From: Avimonas intestinalis
Lineage (GTDB): Bacteria; Bacillota; Clostridia; Oscillospirales; Acutalibacteraceae
Direction of reading: 5' to 3'
Assembly (NCBI GenBank): GCA_904380375.1
Contig: CAJFID010000021.1
Coordinates: 10,376-74,375 of the forward strand
Length of the DNA stretch: 64,000 bases
Part shown: positions 45,627-54,096 of the stretch, one piece after another
Position numbering within the stretch: position 1 is the stretch's first letter
How the letters are laid out: every line of letters starts with the position of its first letter
The notes under the pieces: generated by a model
Told to the model about the DNA's origin: nothing
Databases searched by the model: none
Seen by the model: only the letters and a program-made list of their open reading frames with translations
Position numbers and translations under genes: made by a program

Positions 45627-46774
45627 TCCGCAGGCCCCCCTTTCCCGGATTCCTCCGCTTGCTCCCCTTTTCCCCCGCTGCGGGGAGCGCCGCCCCGGCC
45701 TGGCGCCGGCTTGCGCGAGTGGCCGCCCTTGGGCGGCTTTTTGGGCGGGGCCGGGGGCTGGTAGACGCTCAGCAGGATTGAAAGGCCGATGAAGATCACC
45801 AGCAGGACGGCGATCAGGTTCACCGTCCAGGCGGGCAGGCCGAACAGGCTCCCGCCGCTCCCCTCCTCCCGGGTGGTGGACGGGGCGGACGTCGAGGCCT
45901 CGGTCGGCTCGGTCGGAAGGGAAGGCGCCGTGGTGGACGGCATGGCCGCGCCCTCCGCCAGAGGGTCCACCCCGGCGTTCAGCAGGGCGATCTGCTCCGC
46001 GGTCATGGCGAAATCGTAGATCGCCATATCGTCAATCCGCCCGCGGAAGGTAGGCTCCCCCTCCCAGCGCCCGGCGCCGATGGTGAGCATATTGTTGCGC
46101 ATTTCCTCCACGCCCAGGATCAGCGCCTCCTCAAACCACAGGCGGCCGTCAATGTACAGCCGGATGGCCCGGCCGTCCATCGTCAGGGCGATATGGTGCC
46201 ATTCGTTGAGGGCCAGGCCGTAATTTTCCGTGCCCGGTTCGGCAGGGTTCCAGGACTGCAGGTCGGTGACCTCCCCCCCGGTCCCCTGGTAGAACTGCAT
46301 GAACACGCCGTCGAGCACCCGCCCCTGCTCGTCCGTGAGGGAGGAATCCCGCGCGTGAGGCATGACGGTCAGCCACAGCTCGTCGCTGTGGGAAAGGGTG
46401 AAAAGCCGCTGGGAATACATCTCCTCCTGCGCGCCGGCGTTCCCCTCCCAGTAGTACCAGCCGGCGAAGGTCATGGTGTGCATCTGGAGCTGGTTATACT
46501 CCAGCTCCAGCGCCTCGCCGGCCCCGTTGAGGGTCAGGGCCTTGCCGGTGCGGCCGTCGTCGCTCCAGGTCATCTCGGCGGCGGCAGTTTCCGCATCCGT
46601 GTGGTAATCGGAATAATAGTGGACGTAGGGGGATTCCTCCCCCGGCTCGCTGACAATCTGCAGCCGCCCGCCCGTGTAGCCCGCCAGCGCGGCGGCGCTC
46701 CAGCCGGCGCCGCACAGGGCCAGCGCCGCCGCTAAGGCCGCGCCCCGCCGGAGCCATAAAAACCGTTGCTTCAT
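45623..46774 (-). CDS. LamG/concanavalin-like domain surface protein
   Basis: 383 residues: signal peptide (about 1-31), then one laminin-G/jelly-roll domain at about 60-265 (MHTMTFAGWYYWEGNAGAQE, LNEWHHIALTMDGRAIRLYI, DGRLWFEEALI, FRGRIDDMAIYDFAMTAEQI), a Thr/Ser/Pro linker, one membrane span at about 315-340, and a Pro/Lys/Gly-rich cytoplasmic tail. Such domains often bind glycans or surface ligands. The stop overlaps the next gene's start by 4 nt. Probable second gene of an operon beginning with the small gene at 47025. Confidence 0.85.
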   Translation of the reverse strand: MKQRFLWLRRGAALAAALALCGAGWSAAALAGYTGGRLQIVSEPGEESPYVHYYSDYHTDAETAAAEMTWSDDGRTGKALTLNGAGEALELEYNQLQMHTMTFAGWYYWEGNAGAQEEMYSQRLFTLSHSDELWLTVMPHARDSSLTDEQGRVLDGVFMQFYQGTGGEVTDLQSWNPAEPGTENYGLALNEWHHIALTMDGRAIRLYIDGRLWFEEALILGVEEMRNNMLTIGAGRWEGEPTFRGRIDDMAIYDFAMTAEQIALLNAGVDPLAEGAAMPSTTAPSLPTEPTEASTSAPSTTREEGSGGSLFGLPAWTVNLIAVLLVIFIGLSILLSVYQPPAPPKKPPKGGHSRKPAPGRGGAPRSGGKGEQAEESGKGGPAE

Positions 46775-46827
46775 CTGTCTGCCCGTGCCTTTCCCATGGA
46801 TTTGCCGCGCTTGCTGCGCGGCGGCCC

Positions 46828-47025
46828 CTATTTCTTGCGCTTGGTCAGGATGGTGAGGACCACTACCGCGGCCAGCAGCACCACCGCTGCGCCGGCGACG
46901 ATAAACGGCAGGGGATTGGTCGGTTCCCCGGTCGCGGGGGAGGCGCCCTCCGCCGCCGCGCGAAGGCCGGCCGCGGCCGCCGTCAGCAGGGTTGCCAGCC
47001 CGTATTGCACGCTTTTTTTCTTCAT
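46828..47025 (-). CDS. Tiny exported protein with SPATG sortase-type sorting signal
   Basis: 65 residues: signal-like N-terminus MKKKSVQYGLATLLTAAAAG, a very short middle AAAEGA, then SPATGEPTNPLP, a membrane segment (about 41-60) and a basic end TKRKK. The order xPxTG - hydrophobic - basic is that of cell-wall sorting signals, and SPxTG is like the (S/P)PxTG motif accepted by Clostridioides difficile sortase B. After signal cleavage almost nothing but the sorting signal would remain. ATG 47025 has AAAGGGG upstream. First gene after the promoter at 47120-47148; no sortase gene is in the window. Confidence 0.65.
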   Translation of the reverse strand: MKKKSVQYGLATLLTAAAAGLRAAAEGASPATGEPTNPLPFIVAGAAVVLLAAVVVLTILTKRKK

Positions 47026-47119
47026 CAAGGATCTGCCCCTTTCATCCGCTTTGACTCGGCAGCCCGGGCGCTCCCGCCCGGCGGGAGGGTTCCTAACCCT
47101 TGGCCGAAAAGTTTCTTTC

Positions 47120-47148
47120 AGTATACGCGGTTTTTGGGCGGAATTCAA
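47120..47148 (-). promoter_or_regulatory. Promoter of the surface-protein operon
   Basis: Minus strand TTGAAT (47143-47148), 17-nt spacer, TATACT (47120-47125). Confidence 0.7.
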
Positions 47149-47232
47149 CCGGTCGGGCAGAATTCGGCCTGGGGGAAAGGGAGCGGGAAAACCGGCCACC
47201 GCGCGGAAAAACCGGCGATGTGCGGATAGCTC

Positions 47233-47261
47233 TTGCGGAGACGGGGAAAAAACGGTACAAT
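47233..47261 (+). promoter_or_regulatory. Promoter of purB
   Basis: TTGCGG (47233-47238), 17-nt spacer, TACAAT (47256-47261). The leader to 47356 is about 90 nt and shows no purine-riboswitch core. Confidence 0.6.
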
Positions 47262-47355
47262 GGAAAGCAAAGAGCCGTACCGGCCAACCCGCCCGGAGCC
47301 GGGGAGCGATCCCGTCCGGGGCGGGGAATCCAAAAACAAGGAATGGTGGACGCCC

Positions 47356-48786
47356 ATGCCCAGTACCTATGAATCGCCCTTTGCCTCCCGCTATGCCAGC
47401 CCGGAGATGCAGTACCTTTTCTCCCCGGACAACAAATTCCGCACCTGGCGCAGGCTTTGGATCGCCTTGGCGGAAACCGAGCAGGAGCTCGGCCTGCCGA
47501 TCACCGACGAGCAGATCGCGGAGCTGAAAGCCCACGCCGACGACATCAACTACGACGTGGCGGCCGCCCGGGAAAAGGAGGTGCGCCACGATGTCATGGC
47601 CCATGTCTACGCCTACGGGCAGCAGTGCCCGAAGGCCAAGGGGATCATCCATCTCGGCGCGACGAGCTGCTACGTCGGGGACAACACCGACCTGATCATT
47701 ATGTACGACGCGCTGCGGCTGGTGCTCAAAAAGCTGGTGAGCGCGGTGGAGCTGCTGGGACGGTTCGCCGAGGAATGCAAGGCCCTGCCCACCCTGGCCT
47801 TCACCCATTTCCAGCCCGCCCAGCCCACCACGGTGGGCAAGCGCGCCACCCTGTGGACGCAGGAGTTCCTGATGGACATTGAGGAGGTCGAGTACCGCCT
47901 GGCCGGCGCCAAGCTGCTCGGCTGCAAGGGCACCACCGGCACCCAGGCCAGCTTCCTGGAGCTGTTTGAGGGCGACCACGCCAAGTGCCGGGAGCTCGAC
48001 CGGCGGATCGCCGAAAAAATGGGGTACCAGGCCTGCTTCGCCGTCTCCGGCCAGACCTACCCCCGCAAGCTGGATTCCATGATCCTGTCCACCCTCTCCG
48101 GCATCGCCCAAAGCGCCGCGAAGTTCTCGAACGACATCCGGCTGCTCCAGCACCTCAAGGAGGTGGAGGAGCCGTTTGAAAAGCACCAGATCGGCTCCTC
48201 CGCCATGGCCTACAAGCGCAACCCGATGCGCAGCGAGCGGATCGCCGCCCTGGCCCGGTACGTCGTCGCCGATTCCCTGAACCCGGCGATGACCGCTTCG
48301 ACCCAGTGGTTTGAGCGGACGCTGGACGATTCCGCCAACAAGCGCATCAGCGTGGCGGAGGGCTTCCTGGCGGTCGACGCGATCCTTTCCCTGGTCATCA
48401 ACGTGGTGGACGGCCTGGTGGTCAACACCGCGGTGATTGACCGCGACCTGCGGCGGGAGCTGCCCTTTATGGCGACCGAGAACATCATGATGGACTGCGT
48501 CAAGCGGGGCGGCGACCGGCAGGAGCTGCACGAGCGCATCCGCGTCCATTCTATGGAGGCGGCCCGCCGCGTCAAGCAGGGGGACGGGGTCAACGACCTG
48601 CTTGAGCGGATCGCGGGCGACCCGGCCTTCGGCGTCACCCTGGCCGACCTTCAAGACGTGCTGGAGCCGTCCCGCTACGTCGGCCGCGCGCCGGAGCAGA
48701 CGGCCGAATTCCTGCAGGAGCAGGTGGCCCCGGTGCTGGAGCGCCACGCGGACATGCGGGGCGTCAAGGTGGAAATCAACGTGTAA
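47356..48786 (+). CDS. purB: Adenylosuccinate lyase
   Basis: Removes fumarate from SAICAR and from adenylosuccinate in purine synthesis. 476 residues. Family signatures: RHDVMAHVYAYGQ with the catalytic His region, IIHLGATSCYVGDNTDLIIM, LAFTHFQPAQPTTVGKRATL, and the flexible catalytic loop QIGSSAMAYKRNPMRSERI. ATG 47356 starts the conserved sequence (YESPFASRYASPEMQYLFS); a longer reading upstream is low-complexity without a ribosome site. Followed by its terminator at 48868-48899; purA lies nearby but is a separate unit. Confidence 0.96.
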   Translation: MPSTYESPFASRYASPEMQYLFSPDNKFRTWRRLWIALAETEQELGLPITDEQIAELKAHADDINYDVAAAREKEVRHDVMAHVYAYGQQCPKAKGIIHLGATSCYVGDNTDLIIMYDALRLVLKKLVSAVELLGRFAEECKALPTLAFTHFQPAQPTTVGKRATLWTQEFLMDIEEVEYRLAGAKLLGCKGTTGTQASFLELFEGDHAKCRELDRRIAEKMGYQACFAVSGQTYPRKLDSMILSTLSGIAQSAAKFSNDIRLLQHLKEVEEPFEKHQIGSSAMAYKRNPMRSERIAALARYVVADSLNPAMTASTQWFERTLDDSANKRISVAEGFLAVDAILSLVINVVDGLVVNTAVIDRDLRRELPFMATENIMMDCVKRGGDRQELHERIRVHSMEAARRVKQGDGVNDLLERIAGDPAFGVTLADLQDVLEPSRYVGRAPEQTAEFLQEQVAPVLERHADMRGVKVEINV

Positions 48787-48867
48787 GGCCGCCGGGCATT
48801 CCGCATCCCCGGGAAAGGGGGCCGCGGCTTCCCGGCCGGTCCGCCCAAAACCGAGGGGCAGCAAGGA

Positions 48868-48899
48868 GGAGCCGTGCGTGCTTTCGCGCGGCTCCTTTT
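48868..48899 (+). terminator. Terminator of purB
   Basis: GGAGCCG / CGGCTCC arms extended by partly paired TGCG/CGCG, followed by TTTT. Confidence 0.8.
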
Positions 48900-48939
48900 G
48901 GTTTCCCCCGGCGGCGAGATCCCGCGAAGGAGGGCGCTT

Positions 48940-49893
48940 ATGAGCGCAAACCATATCAGCCTCGAACTTTACCGCGTCTTTGATACCGTCGCCCGCTGCC
49001 GGAGCGTCACCCTGGCGGCCGGCGAGCTCTACCTCTCCCAGCCGGCGGTAAGCCGCAGCATCCGGCAGCTTGAGCAGGCGATGGGCTGCCGGCTCTTCCT
49101 GCGCACCCCGAAGGGGGTGGCCCTGACCAGCGAGGGGGAGGCTTTGTATGCGCATGTATCCGCCGGCCTCGCCCAGTTCCGGCTGGGGGAGCGGGAGGTG
49201 CGGGAGCGCCGCAACCTTGAGGCCGGCGAGATCCGGGTCGGGGCCAGCGACATGACCCTGCGCTTTTTCCTCCTGCCCCACCTGGAACGCTTCCACACCC
49301 TGTACCCCCGGATCAAGATCAGCGTGACCAACGGCCCGACCCCCGAAACCCTGCGCGCCCTGGAACAGCGGACCATCGACTTCGGGGTGGTCAGCCAGCC
49401 CGTCGCGCAGGACGGCGGCCCTGCCGCTGTGCCTGTGCCCGGGGCGGCCAGCCCCGCGGGGAAATTGGCCGAGCGGTTCACCTTTACCCCGGTCGGCCGG
49501 GTGCAGGACATCCTGATCGCCGGCCCGCGGTTTGCCGAGCTGGCCCGCCGCACCCTGCCCCTGCGGGAGCTGGAAACCCTCCCTTTGATCTTCCTTGAAA
49601 AGAACACCAGCACCCGGCGGTACCTGGACGGCTTTTTTGCCGCCGCGGGGCTGCATCCCCAGCCGGAGTTTGAGCTGGCCACCAGCGACCTGATCGTCCG
49701 CTTTGTCCAGCGCAACCTCGGCGTCGGCTGCGTGGTCGAGGATTTCGCGGCGGAAGCGCTCCAAAACGGGACGGCCCTCCGGCTGATGCCGGACGCCCCC
49801 ATCCCGCCCCGCCCGCTCTGCGTGGTGCAGAGCGGGCAGCCGGTTTCCCAGGCGGCCCAGCGGCTGCTGGAGCTGCTTCTGCCGAGTACATAA
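48940..49893 (+). CDS. LysR-family transcriptional regulator
   Basis: 317 residues: winged HTH at 1-65 (ELYRVFDTVARCRSVTLAAG, LSQPAVSRSIRQLEQAMGCR, LFLRTPKGVALTSEGEALY) and a LysR substrate-binding domain at about 95-310 (AGEIRVGASDMTLRFFLLPH, RTIDFGVVSQPV, RFVQRNLGVGCVVEDFA). ATG 48940 follows GAAGGAGGG. It lies between purB and purA on the same strand, but a link to purine genes is not shown. The AT-rich stretch after its stop (49894-49930) contains AATAT/ATATT repeats that could be a binding site. Confidence 0.93.
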   Translation: MSANHISLELYRVFDTVARCRSVTLAAGELYLSQPAVSRSIRQLEQAMGCRLFLRTPKGVALTSEGEALYAHVSAGLAQFRLGEREVRERRNLEAGEIRVGASDMTLRFFLLPHLERFHTLYPRIKISVTNGPTPETLRALEQRTIDFGVVSQPVAQDGGPAAVPVPGAASPAGKLAERFTFTPVGRVQDILIAGPRFAELARRTLPLRELETLPLIFLEKNTSTRRYLDGFFAAAGLHPQPEFELATSDLIVRFVQRNLGVGCVVEDFAAEALQNGTALRLMPDAPIPPRPLCVVQSGQPVSQAAQRLLELLLPST

Positions 49894-49926
49894 CAATATT
49901 TTATGGAGTTTATGCACAATATGTAT

Positions 49927-49955
49927 TTTACTTATGCCTTTCTTTGTGATACACT
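49927..49955 (+). promoter_or_regulatory. Promoter of purA
   Basis: TTTACT (49927-49932), 17-nt spacer ending TGA, TACACT (49950-49955). Confidence 0.65.
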
Positions 49956-50084
49956 AGGGGACGGCTGGGACGGGGCGGGCCTATCGCCCGCCGGCCGTCC
50001 TTTGCAGCGCGGCGGGAGGAACCGGGACACCGCTTTCCCGCCGCCGTGAAGGCCGCTAAGAACGAGAAAGGAATGGTTATACTC

Positions 50085-51356
50085 ATGGTCAGAGCGATCG
50101 TAGGCGCCAACTGGGGCGACGAGGGCAAAGGCAAAATCACCGACGTCCTCGCCGCGGAATCGGACGTTGTCATCCGTTTTCAGGGCGGCAGCAACGCCGG
50201 CCACACCATCATCAATAATTATGGGAAGTTTGCCCTGCACCAGCTTCCCTCCGGCGTGTTCTACCCCCACATCACCAACGTCATCGGCAACGGCGTGGCG
50301 CTGGATATCCAGAAGTTTTTGAACGAAGCCGCCGCCCTGCGGGAAAAGGGGGTCGACCCCAAGCTGATGGTCTCCGAGCGCACCCAGGTGGTCATGCCCT
50401 ACCACGTGCTGTTCGACCAGTACGAGGAGGAGCGGCTGGGGGGCAAGTCCTTCGGCTCCACCAAATCGGGCATCGCGCCCTTTTATTCCGATAAATATGC
50501 CAAAATCGGCTTTGAGCTGTGCGAGCTGTTCGACGAGGAATATGCCTATGAAAAGCTCAAGGGCGTGCTCGAGGTCAAGAACGTCCTGCTCCGGGAGCTG
50601 TACCACAAGCCGGCCCTTGAAACGGACGCGGTCTTTTCCCAGCTGATGAAGCTGCGGGACGCGATCCGCCCCTATGTCGGGGACACCTTCCACTTCCTGC
50701 GGGACGCCCTCAAGCAGGGCAAGAACATCCTGCTCGAGGGCCAGCTCGGCGCGCTGAAGGACCCGGATTACGGCATCTACCCGATGGTGACCTCCTCCTC
50801 AACCCTGGCGGGGTACGGGGCGATCGGCGCGGGCCTGCCCCCCTATGCCATCAAGGACATCATCGTGGTGGTCAAGGCGTACTCCAGCGCCGTGGGCGCA
50901 GGGGCCTTTGTCAGCGAGATCTTCGGCGATGCGGCGCAGGAGATGCGGGTGCGGGGCGGCGACGCCGGCGAGTTCGGCGCGACCACCGGCCGTCCCCGCC
51001 GGATGGGCTGGTTTGACTGCGTGGCCTCCCGCTACGGCGTGCAGGCGCAGGGCGCGACCCAGGCGGTGCTGACGGTGGTCGACGCGCTGGGCTACCTTGA
51101 CGAGATCCCGGTCTGCGTCGGCTACGAGGTGGACGGCAAGGTGCTGCGCGACTTCCCGACTACCCCCACGCTGGAAAAATGCAAGCCGGTGCTCGAGGTC
51201 CTGCCCGGCTGGAAATGCGACGTGCGCGGCATCACCCGGTACGAGGACCTGCCGGAAAACTGCCGGAAATACGTCGAATTCATCGAAAAGCAGCTGGAAG
51301 TGCCGGTTACTATGGTATCAAACGGTCCCGGCCGCGAGGAGATCATCCGCCGCTGA
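50085..51356 (+). CDS. purA: Adenylosuccinate synthetase
   Basis: GTP-dependent first step from IMP to AMP. 423 residues. The phosphate loop GANWGDEGKGKITDVLA at the N-terminus, GGSNAGHTIINNYGKFALHQ, and GATTGRPRRMGWFDCVA are conserved. The central stretch LEGQLGALKDPDYGIYPMVT replaces the common EGAQGxxLDxxxGTYPFVT pattern, marking a divergent clostridial subgroup. ATG 50085 is chosen with AAAGGA upstream; an ATG 4 codons earlier abuts that site. Monocistronic, with terminator at 51377-51425. Confidence 0.95.
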   Translation: MVRAIVGANWGDEGKGKITDVLAAESDVVIRFQGGSNAGHTIINNYGKFALHQLPSGVFYPHITNVIGNGVALDIQKFLNEAAALREKGVDPKLMVSERTQVVMPYHVLFDQYEEERLGGKSFGSTKSGIAPFYSDKYAKIGFELCELFDEEYAYEKLKGVLEVKNVLLRELYHKPALETDAVFSQLMKLRDAIRPYVGDTFHFLRDALKQGKNILLEGQLGALKDPDYGIYPMVTSSSTLAGYGAIGAGLPPYAIKDIIVVVKAYSSAVGAGAFVSEIFGDAAQEMRVRGGDAGEFGATTGRPRRMGWFDCVASRYGVQAQGATQAVLTVVDALGYLDEIPVCVGYEVDGKVLRDFPTTPTLEKCKPVLEVLPGWKCDVRGITRYEDLPENCRKYVEFIEKQLEVPVTMVSNGPGREEIIRR

Positions 51357-51376
51357 CCGCAAAACCCAAGGGAAAC

Positions 51377-51425
51377 GAGGGAAGCGCCTGCGCCCTGTGC
51401 GCGGCGCGCTTCCCTCTTTGCTTTT
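51377..51425 (+). terminator. Terminator of purA
   Basis: GAGGGAAGCGC pairs with GCGCTTCCCTC across an 18-nt loop, followed by TTTGCTTTTTT. Confidence 0.85.
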
Positions 51426-51459
51426 TTCCCGCTTCCCCGCGTTTATTTTGCGCCGCCTA

Positions 51460-51488
51460 TTGTTTTTTTTCGCGGTTTTCTTTATACT
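51460..51488 (+). promoter_or_regulatory. Promoter of guaA
   Basis: TTGTTT (51460-51465), 17-nt spacer, TATACT (51483-51488). Confidence 0.65.
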
Positions 51489-51540
51489 TTGTAGTATGGC
51501 AAAGCCGTGAGGATTGGTACAGGAAAGGCAGGAAATGTGA

Positions 51541-53070
<1,530 letters not shown>

Positions 53071-53076
53071 GTTTCC

Positions 53077-53114
53077 AACCCGCAAGCCCCTGAAAAAGGG
53101 ACTTGCGGGTTTTG
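53077..53114 (+). terminator. Terminator of guaA
   Basis: AACCCGCAAG pairs with CTTGCGGGTT, with CCC/GGG above it, then TTT. Confidence 0.85.
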
Positions 53115-53251
53115 CCGTTCTATGAGCCGCGAACGGTTCAAACGGTTTATTGACTCAGAATAGGTGGAGGGTGACAAACAGAGGGAATTGGCGGAGAAAG
53201 GCTGCAAGCGTCTCCGGCGGTAAATGGATGGCTTTATAAGCCGACTTATGC

Positions 53252-53257
53252 TATACT
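53252..53257 (+). promoter_or_regulatory. Possible extended -10 of the GrpB-family gene
   Basis: TATACT preceded by TGC; the -35 is not clear. Leader about 55 nt. Confidence 0.45.
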
Positions 53258-53315
53258 ATTTCTGAATAATAGAGCGTCGAGCAGCAAACCGAAAGTTATA
53301 GGGGATAACTATGCA

Positions 53316-53888
53316 ATGATAGGATTAAAAAGAGGAACGGTAAAACTATTGCCCCATCAGAAAGAATGGAATGAAAATGCTGAACATACAATCAAATTCC
53401 TAAAGCGTCTTTTAGGAAATACAGCTCTTGATATTCAACATATTGGGAGTACATCGATTCTTTTGATCCATGCAAAGCCGATTATAGATATTGCCGTTGC
53501 GGTTCATGATGTGAATGATATTATGCCTTATGTTGAAGCGCTAAAGCAGCGGCAACAGCTTCTTCATGAAGAAGCTGTTGCCGGACAAGCATTTTTTGTG
53601 ATAGAGAATGGAGATATACGAACGCACCATATTCACATCGTTAAATGGAATGGAGCAGACTGGAACAACTACATCAATTTCCGGGACTATCTAAATGCAA
53701 ATCCTGAAAAAGCGATGCTGTATGGCGATTTGAAGCAGAAATTAGCAATGCAGTTTTCACATGATCGGAAGAGTTATACAGCAGGCAAGCAAGGAATGAT
53801 AGGACAGCTGTTGTCGGAAGCGGGCATCTGGAAATTGAAATCTTCCTATTTATCGGGGCCTGCGGTTATCAAGGCGGACAAGCGCTAA
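53316..53888 (+). CDS. GrpB-family (UPF0157) nucleotidyltransferase-fold protein
   Basis: 190 residues. LDIQHIGSTSILLIHAKPII then DIAVAVHD carries the family GS motif and acidic pair; HHIHIVKWNGADWNNYINFR, DYLNANPEKAMLYGDLKQKL and SYTAGKQGMIGQLL complete the pattern. The SILLIH stretch departs from the usual SVPGLAAKP. The fold belongs to the nucleotidyltransferase superfamily, but activity is undetermined for most members. Codon use is AT-rich compared with guaA and hisH on either side, suggesting transfer. The ribosome site GGGGATAA is weak. Next gene on the strand is the hydrolase-kinase fusion. Confidence 0.85.
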   Translation: MIGLKRGTVKLLPHQKEWNENAEHTIKFLKRLLGNTALDIQHIGSTSILLIHAKPIIDIAVAVHDVNDIMPYVEALKQRQQLLHEEAVAGQAFFVIENGDIRTHHIHIVKWNGADWNNYINFRDYLNANPEKAMLYGDLKQKLAMQFSHDRKSYTAGKQGMIGQLLSEAGIWKLKSSYLSGPAVIKADKR

Positions 53889-53959
53889 GGATGTTTGCCG
53901 CCTCCTTTGGCTTTGGGCATGGGCGGGTGCCGGATCGCTCTCCCTGCCGCGTGGGAGGC

Positions 53960-54016
53960 GCGGCCGCTTCTAGCGGCGGAAAGGCCCATCAAGTGCGTGG
54001 GAAGCGGCCGCTTTTT
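53960..54016 (+). terminator. Terminator, possibly an attenuator, before the hydrolase-kinase fusion
   Basis: Perfect 11-bp arms GCGGCCGCTTC (53960-53970) / GAAGCGGCCGC (54001-54011) with a 30-nt loop, then TTTTT. No promoter fits in the 24 nt between it and the leader ORF, so the downstream gene must depend on read-through or an unrecognised promoter. Confidence 0.75.
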
Positions 54017-54040
54017 CATTCCCATCAAAAGGAGGACGTC

Positions 54041-54073
54041 ATGGGGATTTGCAGCACACTCTTGTATCCATAA
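54041..54073 (+). CDS. Ten-codon leader ORF
   Basis: ATG GGG ATT TGC AGC ACA CTC TTG TAT CCA TAA, encoding MGICSTLLYP, with a near-ideal ribosome site AAAAGGAGG 6 nt upstream. It ends 23 nt before the GTG of the fusion gene, which has its own AGGAGGAG. Such short, well-initiated ORFs ahead of resistance genes often control them by ribosome stalling, but here that is inference; it may also be a remnant of an earlier start. Confidence 0.45.
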   Translation: MGICSTLLYP

Positions 54074-54096
54074 CCAAATACAGGAGGAGTCTATCT

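Noticed and set aside
47262..47355. Purine riboswitch upstream of purB, and likewise upstream of guaA and purA
   Set aside because: No conserved purine aptamer core or flanking stems could be found; leaders are too short.
46828..49917. A very long open frame on the minus strand antisense to purB and the LysR gene
   Set aside because: It is a GC-rich shadow: purB and the LysR gene on the other strand have full family signatures. Only its last 65 codons (46828-47025) are a real gene with its own ribosome site.
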